A DNA stretch of 64,000 bases from JANLTX01 sp049840835 (GTDB lineage Bacteria; Armatimonadota; Armatimonadia; Armatimonadales; Armatimonadaceae): assembly GCA_049840835.1 (NCBI GenBank), contig JASGJG010000016.1, positions 124,001-188,000 on the forward strand, read 5' to 3'. A program made the position numbers and the translations under genes. Below the pieces are notes generated by a model. It searched no databases, was not told where the DNA came from, and worked only from the letters and a program-made list of their open reading frames with translations. Of the stretch, positions 52,352-63,188 are shown piece after piece. Position 1 is the stretch's first letter; each line of letters begins with the position of its first letter.

Positions 52352-54144
52352 GCAGCCAGTAGCTCGGCAGGCTTACCTGAGACCGGCATCTCTTTGATGC
52401 AGAGGTGGGTGAACTTCTTGGGTGCAACTCCGGCTTCGGCCAGTGCTGCCAACACAGCATCGGCCAGGCCACCCTCAGCCCAGTGGTCTTCTGCCACAAT
52501 CAGGTGCCCGGTCTCCTGAGCCGCCTTAATGACAGTGGCCGCGTCAATCGGCTTCACCGAATAGAGGTCGATAACCCGAATGCTAATGCCCTCGCCCGCC
52601 AGCTTGTCGGCGGCTTCCAACGCCTCATGAAGCGTGATACCAGCAGCGATTACCGTTGCCGTCGTACCATCTCGCAGGGTCTTGGAGCCGCCTATCGTGA
52701 AGCTCTCATCACCGCCGTAGAGTACTGGGGTAGCCTCACGAGTGGCACGCATGTAGGTGATGCCTTTGCGCTCTGCCATCTGCGGAATCAGGGCTGCGGC
52801 GCAGACCGCATCCGACGGATACAGCACGGCGCTGGAGTGAACCGAGCGCATCATGGCCAAATCTTCCAGGGCCATCTGGCTGGGACCATCTTCCCCAATC
52901 GAGACACCGGCATGCGTGCCTACCAGGCGCAGACTGGCGCGGCTGACGGCGGCCATGCGAATCTGGTCATAGGCACGGCAGAAAAACGCGGCGAAGGTTG
53001 CGGCGAACGCGCGATGTCCTCGAACATCTAACCCCTGGGCCACGGAGACCATAATCTGCTCGGCGATGTACATCTGGAAATGGCGATCCGGGAACGCCTT
53101 CCCGAAGATTTCCGTGTAGGTGGAGTTGCCGACCTCGGCATCTACAGCGAACACATCGGAGCGTGCCTTGCCCAGCGCTGCCAGACCATCACCATACGCC
53201 TTGCGTACCGCGACTTTGGAGCCCTTTTCGTAAACGGGTGCCACATAGTCAGATAGGGTTGGCGCCTCTACATTGCCTGCCTCTGGAAGTTGGGGCTTCA
53301 CGGTCAACCCTGAGATGGGACCAGCTTCTGATAGCTCGGCCAGTGCCTTCGCTTCTTCGTCGGGCTTGAGTGCCTTGCCGTGCCAGCCAGGTGCACCAGC
53401 GAGCCAGCTGACTCCCCCACCCTTTTCCGTTTTGGCCAGAATACAAACAGGGCTGCCGGTGTGCTTTACGGCCTCGGCATAGGCTTCGTTGATTTCATGG
53501 ACATTGTGCCCATCGACAATAAAGACCTTCCAGCCAAACGCAGTAATCCGAGCGGCATAGACCGCCATGTCGTGCCCCAGCGCCGTCTCGCCACGCTGAC
53601 CAAGCTTATTCACATCGACTATGGCAATCAGGTTGTCCAAGCCCTGCTCGCTGGCTACCATGAGGGCTTCGTATACGCTACCCTCAGCCATCTCGGAGTC
53701 ACCCAGCAAACACCAGACCTTGAAATTACGCTTCTCGATGTGCTTGCCCGCAATGGCAACACCCACGGCAATGGCGATTCCCTGTCCCAGAGACCCCGTA
53801 GCGGCATCCACATGAGGAATCAGCGGCGTGGGGTGACCTTCGTAGATAGAGCCGAACTTGCGCACGCTGAGCAGATCCGCGTCCGAAATGGCATCGGCGG
53901 CGCGGTACATGGCATAGAGTACCGGGCAGGCATGTCCCTTCGAGAAAATCAGGTGGTCGTTGTTGGGGTTATGCGGCGTGGCAAAGTCATACTTTAAATA
54001 CGATGCCTGGAGGACAGCCATAAGGTCGGCAGCGCTCATACCACTCGTGGGGTGGCCGCTACCGGCGGCGGTAGTGCAGCGAATGGAGTCGGCACGGAGC
54101 TGGCGGGCCAGGTCGGTCCAGAGCGCAGTCTGTTCGGAGGACAT
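52306..54144 (-). CDS. tkt: Transketolase
   Basis: 612 residues from ATG 54144; ATG 54174 is possible. Thiamine-diphosphate enzyme of the pentose phosphate pathway. GSGHPTSGMSAADLM, TPP motif GDSEMAEGSVYEALMVASEQGLDNLIAIVDVNKLG, AEQIMVSVAQGL with the cofactor-contact Glu, and EDGPSQMALEDLAMMRS. Slightly shorter than E. coli Tkt (663), like the form common in Terrabacteria and animals. Confidence 0.93.
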   Translation of the reverse strand: MSSEQTALWTDLARQLRADSIRCTTAAGSGHPTSGMSAADLMAVLQASYLKYDFATPHNPNNDHLIFSKGHACPVLYAMYRAADAISDADLLSVRKFGSIYEGHPTPLIPHVDAATGSLGQGIAIAVGVAIAGKHIEKRNFKVWCLLGDSEMAEGSVYEALMVASEQGLDNLIAIVDVNKLGQRGETALGHDMAVYAARITAFGWKVFIVDGHNVHEINEAYAEAVKHTGSPVCILAKTEKGGGVSWLAGAPGWHGKALKPDEEAKALAELSEAGPISGLTVKPQLPEAGNVEAPTLSDYVAPVYEKGSKVAVRKAYGDGLAALGKARSDVFAVDAEVGNSTYTEIFGKAFPDRHFQMYIAEQIMVSVAQGLDVRGHRAFAATFAAFFCRAYDQIRMAAVSRASLRLVGTHAGVSIGEDGPSQMALEDLAMMRSVHSSAVLYPSDAVCAAALIPQMAERKGITYMRATREATPVLYGGDESFTIGGSKTLRDGTTATVIAAGITLHEALEAADKLAGEGISIRVIDLYSVKPIDAATVIKAAQETGHLIVAEDHWAEGGLADAVLAALAEAGVAPKKFTHLCIKEMPVSGKPAELLAAYGIDAEAIASAVRG

Positions 54145-54235
54145 AGGTCGGTCTATCAGATTCCTTGGAAGCATTCGGCGGAGAAGATTCCGCCCGCCTC
54201 ATGATACCGCACAGAAATCTTGAGACAGAATGAAA

Positions 54236-55957
54236 CTACACGCTTTCTGCAGGGCGCAAGTCTTTGAGCATCAAATCAACCGTTACTCGCCCGTTCCAGT
54301 GGTTAGCTCGGGGAGTGTAGACCACATCCACATCGTCGCCAGGCTGGAACTGGTCGGCAAGGTCGCCGCTCTGGAACTTTACGGCCTTGAATGAGGCTTC
54401 TGCGCCCGGTAACCTAAAGGTGAAGTTTGCCGTGTTGGCATCCTTCCCTACCCGTCGTGCGGAGAGCACCACGGCCCTGCGAGTCAGAAACGTTGGTTCG
54501 GGGTTATCGCGACCAAAGGGAGCCAGTTTATCCAGCCAGTCTAAGAGAGACAGATTGACAACGGCGCCACTGGCCACTTCGGCATCGATATCCAGAGTAG
54601 GTGGCTCCGGCTCATCCTCTATCAGTCCATCAGAAACGTCGTGCAGGCGCTCTCGTAGCGCCTCTAAATTCGCAGCAGGAACAGTCACACCCGCAGCGGC
54701 ATGATGCCCCCCATAGCGAGCCAGCAAGTCGGAGGCGCCATGAAGCGCCTGCAGCAAGTTGAAGCTGCCATAGCTGCGCCCAGAGCCGTGATAGCTATCT
54801 TCGTGGGAATCGTAAGCCAATAGCACTACAGGGCGGCGAACAGCATCTACCACCCGCGCCGCCACGATACCGACAATGCCATGCCCCCAGGCAGGGCGTG
54901 CTAACACCAGCACACGCCGCCCCTGATTCTCGGGCAGCGCGGCATCTGCCAGGGCTTCCATGGTGGCACGTGCGGTTTCTTCACGGACTTTGTCATGGAG
55001 CGCGCCCATCTGCACAGCAAGCTGCTCCGCTTCGTCGGCATCTTTCGTGGTGAGCAGTCGGAAGGCGATATCCGGGTCGAACACACGCCCGGCAGCATTC
55101 AGGCGCGGGCCGAGCTTCATGGCCAGGTTCTGCGCCTCTAAGGGCTTCCCTTTCAGGTCCAGGCTAATCAGCAGCGCCTCTATACCCGCTTTCTTAGGAG
55201 CGGAAAGCGCCTTCAGGCCATGCGCCACGAAGACCCGATTCTCACCGACCAGTGGAGTTACATCAGCGACCGTGCCCAGCGCAACCAGGTCCACAAAGTT
55301 TCGGCGGAATGCCTCACGATGCTGAGGCTGAATGACAGAGACCAGAGCATCCAGGACCTTGAAGGCTACTCCCGCGCCACAGAGTTCCTTAAACGGTGGG
55401 GCAGGCACATCTTCTCGATACGGGTCTACAACGGCATGTGCGGGGGGCAGGACTTTACCGGGCCTGTGGTGGTCTGTAATCACCACATCAATGCCCAGCT
55501 CATTGGCCCGCTCTACGGCACCAACCGCAGTAACGCCGCAGTCCGAGGTCATGATCAGGCTCGCGCCGGCCTCTTTGGCCTTCTCAGCGCCATAGGGCTG
55601 AAAGTCATACCCATCGGTACGGCGTGGTACGAACCCGACAACATCAGCTCCAAGTGCGCTAAGGGCACGCACACAGATAGCGGCGCTGGTGACACCATCG
55701 GCATCATAGTCCCCGTGAACAAAGATGCGCTCGTTGTCTTTAATCGCCCGCGCCAGTCGCTCTACGGCCTTATCGCAGTCTGGAAGTAGAAATGGGTCGG
55801 AGAGATCGGCGAAGCTGGGATTCAGAAACTGCTCCGCTTCCTCCGCATTTACCACGCCCCGGTTCACCAGTAGCGCAGCCACCACAGGCGGAACAGAGAG
55901 GCGCTCCGCGAGCGCCTCTACTTCCGCCTTATCCGGGTCGGCAACCCGCCAGGTCAC
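54236..55957 (-). CDS. recJ: Single-stranded-DNA-specific exonuclease RecJ
   Basis: 573 residues. DHH motifs VHGDYDADGVTSAA, TSDCG and ITDHHRPG with Mn ligands, LGPRLNAAGR, and DHHA1 motif RYGGHHAAAGVTV. C-terminal OB-like domain (VYTPRANHWNGRVTVDLMLKDL). GTG start overlaps the secDF stop (GTGA), so it is co-transcribed with the export gene. Confidence 0.95.
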   Translation of the reverse strand: MTWRVADPDKAEVEALAERLSVPPVVAALLVNRGVVNAEEAEQFLNPSFADLSDPFLLPDCDKAVERLARAIKDNERIFVHGDYDADGVTSAAICVRALSALGADVVGFVPRRTDGYDFQPYGAEKAKEAGASLIMTSDCGVTAVGAVERANELGIDVVITDHHRPGKVLPPAHAVVDPYREDVPAPPFKELCGAGVAFKVLDALVSVIQPQHREAFRRNFVDLVALGTVADVTPLVGENRVFVAHGLKALSAPKKAGIEALLISLDLKGKPLEAQNLAMKLGPRLNAAGRVFDPDIAFRLLTTKDADEAEQLAVQMGALHDKVREETARATMEALADAALPENQGRRVLVLARPAWGHGIVGIVAARVVDAVRRPVVLLAYDSHEDSYHGSGRSYGSFNLLQALHGASDLLARYGGHHAAAGVTVPAANLEALRERLHDVSDGLIEDEPEPPTLDIDAEVASGAVVNLSLLDWLDKLAPFGRDNPEPTFLTRRAVVLSARRVGKDANTANFTFRLPGAEASFKAVKFQSGDLADQFQPGDDVDVVYTPRANHWNGRVTVDLMLKDLRPAESV

Positions 55958-58466
55958 TTCTTTCCGCCGAACCAGCGCGATAGGTCTACAACCAGCGGGG
56001 CAGCGTTAAAGATAGAGCTATAGGTGCCGGAGAGCACTCCGATAAACAGAGCCGCATTCAGAGGACGAATGACCGCGCCACCCAGTACCATAAGCGAGAG
56101 CAGGGTCACCAGCACCGTGCCTGAAGTGAACACCGAGCGAGCAAAGGTCTCGTGGATAGAGTCTGCCACAATCTCGGGCAGCTCCACGCGATTTCCCTTG
56201 ATTTTCTGGTTCTCACGGATTCGGTCAAAGATGATAATCGTGTCATGGACCGAGAACCCGATCACTGTCAGAGCGGCGGTTACGAACAGTGAGTCTATCT
56301 TCCAGTTCAAGAAAAAGCCCAGCCCGCAGAACATGCCGATCAGCACCAGAATGTCATGGAGCATGGCAATGATTGCGGCGAAGCCGAACTTCAACCCGGT
56401 CACGAACCCGGCAGACGCAAAGCGCCAGGCCAGATACAGCACGATAAAGATAGAGCTGTAGAGAATCGACTGAATCGCGTTGCGGGTTAGCTCTGAGGAG
56501 ATAGAGCTACCGATGCGCTCATAACCGCCCTTGGTGACATCCGGGAAGGTCGACTTGAGCTTACCTACCAGTTCGTCTGCCTGCTCCGCGGTGAAGTCTT
56601 TGCCATTCTGGGGTGGATACGAACGAAGACATTATTGTCTCCGGTCTGAGCGGATGCTTCGTGAATGCCAGCCTCTGTGACCGCTTTCTCTACCGCTTCT
56701 CGGCTCATAGGCTTCGAGAAGGTCAGGGTCAGCTCGGAACCACCGGTAAACTCGATACCAGTCTTGAAGCCCTTCAGCGGACCTGCAAAGATAATCAGCG
56801 GCACGATGATGATGGCCGACAGAGAGTACCAGAGTTTACGCTTGCCCACCGCGTCTACGTTCGGGCGCCAGAGTCCGCTGCTCCATTGTTTCGCCGCATC
56901 TTTGCCCAATCGCTCAATCAGCAAGTTCAAGAAGGTGCGGCTGACCGTAATGGCCGTAAACATGGATAGCAAGACACCGATTCCCAGTGTCATTGCGAAG
57001 CCCTTGACCCCACCGGAGCCATGGACATAGAGCAGCAGAGCCGTCACTACCGAACAGAGGTTGGAGTCGAAGATAGCGGAAAAGGCGCGCTTAAACCCTT
57101 CATCAACCGCGTGGCGCAGGGATTTTCCCGCCACCAGTTCCTCTTTGGTCCGCTCAAAAATCAGAATGTTAGCGTCGACCGCCATACCCACGGACAGAAT
57201 GAAACCCGCGATTCCGGGCAGCGTAAAGGTAACCCCAAACAGCAGAAAGACCGCATAGGAAAAAATGGTGTAAAGAATCAAGGCAAGGCAGGCGACGATA
57301 CCGGGCAATCGGTAGACCACGATCATGAAGATCATGATGGCGATCATGCCCACAGCGCCCGCCAGAACTCCCTTACTTACGGCATCCGCGCCCAGAGTCG
57401 CATCTACAGATTGCTGTTGAACGATTTTGAGCGGAAGCGGCAGAGCGCCACCATTGAGATAGTCCGCCAGCTTCTTTGCAGAGCTGATTGTCTCAAAGGG
57501 CTCTAGAACCGCTTTACCATTGGTGATCGGAACCTTGATGTTCGGCGCCATGAGAATCCGACCGTCCAGATAGATCATCAGAATCTCATCGGTATGGTCG
57601 GTCGTAAACTTGGCGAATTTATCCTGGCCCACACTGTTAAACGTGAGGTTTACCACCGAGGAGGCGCTGCCCTGCTGAGCGAAACCGGCCACCGCTTTGC
57701 CGGGCTCCAGATCACTACCGGTCAGCTCTTTGCGCGCCGACTTCAAGAACGTATCGAAGCCCGTAAGCTCTTCAGACAGATCCAAAAGCTGCTTCTCGTC
57801 TTCCGGCAGAAGCTTGAGACTGGTCTTACCTCCAGCAGCGGAAAGCGTCTCCAGCGGGCGTGGAAGCGTGGTTTCTTTCGCCTTATCCGGAGATTTCTCG
57901 GCGTTATCAATCATGGCGCGGAGCGCGAGATTGAGGTGTGCACGGTCACGGAGAGTCTTGTTGGTGGTGGAGTCGAAGACGGTGTATTCCACTGTCTTTT
58001 CTTTTTTCTCCACACCATTGTCCATGGTAGTGACAGTCTCATCGCGACCACGGAAATCATAGCGCCCGAACTTGGCTCGATTGCTGCTCCAGTCCGGGCT
58101 GTAGTAAAACTCCAGCTGTGCGGTATTCTGAAGCTGCTCGAAAATCTCGGCTTCGTTCTTAACAGCGGGGAGTTCCACCACGAACTGCTGAGTGCCCTTG
58201 GGGATAACAAGCGCCTCCGCTACACCGTTGGCGTTCACGCGGTTCTCGATAGTGCGCTGGACCGCCGACTTCGCATCGGCGTCCCATTTCTGGTCTTTAG
58301 GGAGCTTGTCTAGCTCCGCTTCCAGAACAACACGAGCGCCACCGCGGATATCCAATCCCAGCTTGGGACGGAAATTGAACGACGGGACGGTATGGGCGAT
58401 TACAATGAACGCGATCGCTGCGGCGGTTATCGCGGCCACGATGGCGAGGAGCTGTTGGGGCTTCAA
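55954..58466 (-). CDS. secDF: Fused SecDF protein-export subunit, frameshifted
   Basis: About 836 residues when one C is restored in the CACCCCAG run near 56607; without it the frame ends 14 residues after VFVRIHP. SecD part: GLDIRGGARVVLEAEL, NRVNANGVAEALV, GALPLPLKIVQQQSVDATLG. SecF part: GIEFTGGSELTLTF, ITVIGFSVHDTIIIFDRIREN. Uses proton flow to help pull proteins through SecYEG. SecD and SecF are one chain here, as in some Firmicutes and other phyla. Confidence 0.93.
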
Positions 58467-58591
58467 GATTGGTTTCTATCCTTGCCCAGCCGACTCCGGT
58501 GGGCGTCAAAATACAGGAAATTATGCGGCCCAGAGTGGAACTTGTCAACTTCAGCGCGACGCAAGCGGGCTATGCGCTGTCTTATTCCAGT

Positions 58592-59110
58592 GTGATACGC
58601 TGCCTCGCGCTCGCTACCCTGCTGCTCCTCGGAGCAGGTTGTGGAGGTCGGAAAAAACCAATCAAGGTTGCTCCGTCTCCTTCACCCAGCACCTCACCGA
58701 TTCCGGTGGGTGTGTCTGCCGATGGTGCAACCTGGATGATTCAAAAGAACGGTGAGCGTTTGCTCAAGGTGACTGCTGACTCTGCGGAAGCAGCGCCAGA
58801 TACAAGCGGCAAGCTAGAGGCACAGTTCCATGGTCAGAAAGCGACCCTATACCGAAACAATGCTCCCTTCATGGAGCTAACCGGTGATGTGAGCGCTGAT
58901 GACTTGGCACAAACCGTCACTGTTAAAAATGCGCTTGCAACCTTCTTGAAAGACAACTTACGCGTTTCATCCGATACCATAACCTGGAACCGTGCCACCG
59001 CCAGACTCAATGGCAATGGCAATGTTCGGGCACTGCTTGGTACGGCAGAACTTCAAGGAAAAAAGTTTACTGCGGATGAGCGCCTGAGCCGAATTGAAAT
59101 AGACCAATGA
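58592..59110 (+). CDS. lptC: LptC-like LPS-export lipoprotein
   Basis: About 172 residues from GTG 58592, just before a lipoprotein signal (CLALATLLLLGAGCGG). The LptC/LptA-like beta-jellyroll follows: ADSAEAAPDTSGKLEAQFHGQKATLYRNNAPFMELTGDVSADD and SSDTITWNRATARLNGNGNV. Most LptC have a membrane helix; this one has a lipobox instead, so it may be anchored by lipid. Stop overlaps lptA (ATGA). The upstream 125 bp hold the divergent gap to secDF. Confidence 0.72.
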   Translation: MIRCLALATLLLLGAGCGGRKKPIKVAPSPSPSTSPIPVGVSADGATWMIQKNGERLLKVTADSAEAAPDTSGKLEAQFHGQKATLYRNNAPFMELTGDVSADDLAQTVTVKNALATFLKDNLRVSSDTITWNRATARLNGNGNVRALLGTAELQGKKFTADERLSRIEIDQ

Positions 59111-59662
59111 AGATTCTCCGTGCCCTACCTGTTGTTCTCCTGCTTGCTACAGCCGCCCTGGCGCAAAGTAAAGTCGGTGATTTCACTATCGCCACCAATG
59201 GCGGCAAGATCCTACTGGTTACCAACTCGAAAACATTGCAAGTTACCCTGACTGGCTCGATGCCGACCATAAAAAGCCGCCAGAAGGTGCGTGACCTGGA
59301 GATAAGCGCCCAGAAGATATGGGGCAGCCAGCGACCGAACAGGCCCCAATAAAGATCTCCTGACTCAGGCCACCATGACGGGCAGTGTGCGAATCCGCAT
59401 TACCGAGACTGCCACCGGCACGCTAGATGTCGTTACCGCGGAGCGGGTGAACTACAAAATCGGCGCCACAAAAAACAGTGGGCATGCGGACCTGATTGGC
59501 AAGACCACCTGGAAGCGCTATGACAAAGCCCGCCAGCCTATCCTGACCTTCACCGGGGAAAATGGCACCATTGATTTTGAAGGAGAAACCCAGACAATCG
59601 CTCTGGATAACCTGGATGGCACAGTAACTCCCCCACCCGGAAAAGAGAAAGGCAAGTCTTGA
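59107..59662 (+). CDS. lptA: LptA-like periplasmic LPS bridge protein, frameshifted
   Basis: About 184 residues when a base is adjusted in TGGGGC near 59325; this joins EISAQKI to ASDRTGPNKDLLTQATMTGSV. Signal peptide (RALPVVLLLATAALAQ), then repeated short strands typical of the OstA/LptA jellyroll (DVVTAERVNYKIG, TGENGTIDFEGETQTI). Overlaps lptC and lptB. Family inferred from context and fold pattern. Confidence 0.75.
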
Positions 59663-60408
59663 GCGTTCCCCCACCGCCAGCAACATTACGTCAGATCGAA
59701 GCCCATGGCCTGGTAAAAGAGTACCGGGGCCGAAAGGTTGTCGATGATGTCAGCCTGACCTTCTCGGAAGGAGAAGTCGTCGGCTTGCTGGGACCGAACG
59801 GTGCTGGAAAAACCACCAGTTTCTATATGATTGTTGGGCAGGTTCGTCCCAGCTCCGGCGACGTGCTTCTGGATGGCAAAGAAATCACCAAGCTCCCTAT
59901 GTACCAGCGGGCGCGCCGAGGAATCGGCTATCTAGCCCAGGAAGCCAGTGTCTTTCGCAAACTCAGTGTGCGCGAAAACATTCTTTTAGTGCTGGAGATG
60001 ACTGGCTGTCCCGCTCGTGAGCGTGGCCCTAAGGCCGATGCTCTGCTGAAAGAGCTACATATAGAGCACCGTGCAGACGCCAAGGGTTTTGTTCTCTCCG
60101 GAGGCGAGCGGCGGCGCGTAGAAATCGCCCGTGCGCTGGCTGCAGAACCGGCCTTTCTGCTACTTGATGAACCCTTCGCGGGCATCGATCCGAAAGCAAT
60201 TGAAGACATTCAGAGCGTAGTACGCCAGCTAAAGGCACGCGGTATTGGGATTCTGATTACAGACCACAATGTGCAGGCGACATTACGAATCGTCGATAGA
60301 GCCTATGTTCTGGTAGACGGCAAGATTATTGTAGAGGGTGATCCCGATACCATCGCTCGCGATGAAGGTGTCCGCAAAAACTACCTGGGTGAGAGTTTCA
60401 CGCTATGA
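59659..60408 (+). CDS. lptB: LPS-export ATPase LptB
   Basis: 249 residues. Walker A GPNGAGKTTSFYMIVG, Q-loop YLAQEASVFRKLSVRENI, signature LSGGERRRVEIARAL, Walker B FLLLDEPFAGIDP, switch LITDHN. EAHGLVKEYRGRKVVDDVSLTF and NVQATLRIVDRAYVLVDGKI are LptB hallmarks. TTG start overlapping the lptA stop; stop overlaps the permease ATG. Confidence 0.96.
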   Translation: MSVPPPPATLRQIEAHGLVKEYRGRKVVDDVSLTFSEGEVVGLLGPNGAGKTTSFYMIVGQVRPSSGDVLLDGKEITKLPMYQRARRGIGYLAQEASVFRKLSVRENILLVLEMTGCPARERGPKADALLKELHIEHRADAKGFVLSGGERRRVEIARALAAEPAFLLLDEPFAGIDPKAIEDIQSVVRQLKARGIGILITDHNVQATLRIVDRAYVLVDGKIIVEGDPDTIARDEGVRKNYLGESFTL

Positions 60409-61535
60409 CCCGGATGGACCGACTGGTACTCAATGAGATTGTCGGGCTCTTCATTGGTGGAGTCATGCTCTTTACGACTCTGTTCTTCGCCACAGGAGAG
60501 CTGATTCGCTATGTCGAGTTCCTGCAGACCGGGCGTGGCTGGGGGCTGGTTATCCAGCTTATCCTCACGACTATTCCTATGGCGCTCAGTTTTACTACTG
60601 CTATGGGTATGCTGCTGGCCTGCCTGCTCGGATTCGGACGGCTTTCCGATGACAATGAAGTTACCGCGTTGACGGCTGCGGGAGTCCCCTTTACCCGTAT
60701 CGCCCTCCCCGGCCTGATTTTTGCCGCTCTGGTCTCACTGGGTCTCTCTATCGCTGCTCATACTGTCGTGCCAAGCACCATGCGTACACGGCAAGCCTTG
60801 TTAGACGATGCGAAGAAAGACCTGGGAGGTGGCCCACAGATTCGAGAAGCGTTCTTCCTGCCTCTGAAGACCGAAGGCAAGCTTGTGCTTCTAAATGCTC
60901 TTGGCGGTGTTGGCACAAATGATTCCGGAGTAGCGACCCTGGACGATGTGTTTATAACCGTCACGGAAAACGATAAGGTTATCAGCATGGTGCAGGCCAA
61001 GCAGGCACACTGGCGAGTGGACAGGCGTGACTGGAAGATGGAAGGCATCAAGCGCCTTGTCTACTGGAAAAACAATATCCTGGTAGAGCAATCCGGAGGC
61101 TCCCTGGAAACGAAAGAAGTCACCTACAAACTGAAATCCCCCGAGGAGTTGTCTGTCTTCGCGCGCTCGGTCATGGAACACACCACCGCGGAGTTACTGC
61201 AGCGTGCAGCGATTCTGAGAGAAACCGGTCAGAAGAAAGAGGCTGCAAAAGCCGACGGTGAGATTGCCCGGCGGCAGGTAGGCGCACTCGCGCCGTTCAT
61301 CTTTGCCCTGGTAGGCGCTCCACTGGGAGTACGCCCCAAACGCTCCGGCGCAGGTATGGGCTATGCCCTATCTGTGCTGATTACGTTTGTATACTGGGTG
61401 CTTTCGCAAGTTTGCTTGAGTCTTGCCATTGGCTCCGGAGGCCCTATAGGTATACTGGCTCAGATTCCGAATATATTAGGTATCGGCCTGGGAATCTTTT
61501 TCCTGGGGCGGGTGGTGCGATACAATCGAGTTTGA
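60405..61535 (+). CDS. LptF/LptG-family permease
   Basis: 376 residues. Three N-terminal helices (VGLFIGGVMLFTTLFFATGEL; IPMALSFTTAMGMLLACLLG; LPGLIFAALVSLGLSIAAH), a periplasmic jellyroll at about 120-275, then three C-terminal helices. PFIFALVGAPLGVRPKRSG is the conserved coupling motif. Only one such gene is present, unlike the LptF plus LptG pair of Proteobacteria; a homodimer or a partner elsewhere is needed. Confidence 0.92.
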   Translation: MTRMDRLVLNEIVGLFIGGVMLFTTLFFATGELIRYVEFLQTGRGWGLVIQLILTTIPMALSFTTAMGMLLACLLGFGRLSDDNEVTALTAAGVPFTRIALPGLIFAALVSLGLSIAAHTVVPSTMRTRQALLDDAKKDLGGGPQIREAFFLPLKTEGKLVLLNALGGVGTNDSGVATLDDVFITVTENDKVISMVQAKQAHWRVDRRDWKMEGIKRLVYWKNNILVEQSGGSLETKEVTYKLKSPEELSVFARSVMEHTTAELLQRAAILRETGQKKEAAKADGEIARRQVGALAPFIFALVGAPLGVRPKRSGAGMGYALSVLITFVYWVLSQVCLSLAIGSGGPIGILAQIPNILGIGLGIFFLGRVVRYNRV

Positions 61536-61547
61536 GGGGCTCATTTC

Positions 61548-63188
61548 ATGGGCGTCAACACTACCCTTCTTTTTTTCCTGCTACTGATCCCGCTTTCGGG
61601 TCTTATTGCCTTTGTCGGTGACCGTATCGGGCACCGCATGGGTAAGCGCCGCCATTCTCTTTTAGGCCTACGCCCCCGCCATACCGCCATGGTATTCACG
61701 ATTGGCTCCGGTATGGGCATCTCTCTGCTTATGTTCTGCCTGATGTACGCCTCCTCTGAAACTTTCCGGGAGGTTCTTGCCCGTGGCACCGAGTTAAAGC
61801 GGCTCAATAAGACTCTGGAGCAGCGCAACGGTGAGCTGACTACGGCAAACGAGACTGCGGATCGGCGTATAAACGCTCTTAACATTGAAGCGAAACAGGC
61901 GGAGCTAGCAAAAACACAGGCAGAGAAGGCGCGCAAAGACGCCGTGTCTCGCCAAGCGGAGGCAGAAAGCAAAACAAAGCAGGCGGCTGAGGCACTTCGC
62001 AAAGCTGAGGCGAACCTGGCCACAGAGCGAACCAAACTTGGAACTGCCAGCTCGGCGCTAGAAGGCGCTGAGGCCAAGGTGCGTGATGCCAGGGAGCGAC
62101 TGACTACAGCCAACGCTGCCAGTCAGGCTGCTCGCGCGGAAGCGAACACTGCTCAAAAACGAGTTCAGCAAGCCCAGCTACGAATCCACCGGGCTGAGGA
62201 TGATCTCGCATCGGCAAAAGAGCGCGTAGCGAAAGCCAATAGCACCTTCGACGAAGTCACGAAATTCCAGCACAGTCGGATAGCCCGCCAGACCACCCAG
62301 CTTTACCAGCAAGAAACGAAGCTGAATGAGCAATCGCGCTTGCTATCAGAGCGGAGCGCCCAGCTTGAGGCCCAGAATGTCACTGCCGAGCGTCAGCGTA
62401 TGGAAGTGGCGCGCCTGACTAAAGAAGTAGATGAGTTAGAGCAGAAGCGCATGGAATCCCAGCGGCAGCTAGCTGCCGTTACGTCCAGCGCACAGGCGCT
62501 CCGTGACACCCGGATTATCTATCGGGTGGGAGAAGAGATAGACCGGATCTCCATTGCCCCCACAAGCTCTGTCTATCGGGTACAGAATCGCCTGGAAGCA
62601 CTCATGACTACGGGCGGTAAGAAGGCAGAGACACGCGGTGCCGCACGTGGTGGCGATCTGGGCCGCGCGGTGGTCATTCCTACACGCAGTAGTGGCGCCG
62701 AGTCCATGAACGAAGAAGATGTGCTCCGCGAGGTCTCCAACGCGGTCCGCAAGGGGAATGAGAATGTAGTCGTCATTCTGCTCTCTTCGGAAAACGCAGT
62801 GGTCGGCGAGCCGGTACGTTCTGACTTGCGCATCTTGCGCAATCCTCTGATTCTTAAAGAAGGCGCGGTTCTGGGTGAGATTCTGCTGCCCGATACCCGA
62901 GTCCGTCAGGACACGGCCGATAGACTCTATGCGTTCCTGCGTGGCGAGGTCCGCGATAATCTGCTGAAAGCGGGAGCCATACCTCCAGCTCTCGGCGGCG
63001 ATGCTGAGGCGAGCCTGGTAACTCTGAGTGGCGATGAGTGGCTGAGCCTGCTGGATGAGGCACGCCAGGCGGGCTGGCGTGCCAGAGTCACCGTACGTAT
63101 TGCTCGTGATTTGCGCGCAGCCGATGCTGTTCGCCTGACCTTTGACATAAAAGGTCTCCCTGCCGTTGCTACTGACAGACAGCAATGA
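61548..63188 (+). CDS. DUF3084 coiled-coil membrane protein
   Basis: 546 residues. Two N-terminal helices (LLFFLLLIPLSGLIAFVG; FTIGSGMGISLLMFCLMYA) joined by GDRIGHRMGKRRHSLLGLRPRHTAM, the DUF3084 start. A long coiled coil at about 78-310 is rich in Ala, Glu, Lys and Gln. A globular C-terminal domain (IYRVGEEIDRISI, NVVVILLSSENAVVGEPV) follows. Known mainly in cyanobacteria and allied phyla, function unknown. It follows the LPS-export genes by 12 bp and precedes a RuvC-like gene with a 4-bp overlap. Confidence 0.87.
   Translation: MGVNTTLLFFLLLIPLSGLIAFVGDRIGHRMGKRRHSLLGLRPRHTAMVFTIGSGMGISLLMFCLMYASSETFREVLARGTELKRLNKTLEQRNGELTTANETADRRINALNIEAKQAELAKTQAEKARKDAVSRQAEAESKTKQAAEALRKAEANLATERTKLGTASSALEGAEAKVRDARERLTTANAASQAARAEANTAQKRVQQAQLRIHRAEDDLASAKERVAKANSTFDEVTKFQHSRIARQTTQLYQQETKLNEQSRLLSERSAQLEAQNVTAERQRMEVARLTKEVDELEQKRMESQRQLAAVTSSAQALRDTRIIYRVGEEIDRISIAPTSSVYRVQNRLEALMTTGGKKAETRGAARGGDLGRAVVIPTRSSGAESMNEEDVLREVSNAVRKGNENVVVILLSSENAVVGEPVRSDLRILRNPLILKEGAVLGEILLPDTRVRQDTADRLYAFLRGEVRDNLLKAGAIPPALGGDAEASLVTLSGDEWLSLLDEARQAGWRARVTVRIARDLRAADAVRLTFDIKGLPAVATDRQQ

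Noticed and set aside
57594..58313. A 239-codon plus-strand frame inside secDF
   Set aside because: Shadow of the conserved SecD coding sequence; no ribosome site and no family resemblance.
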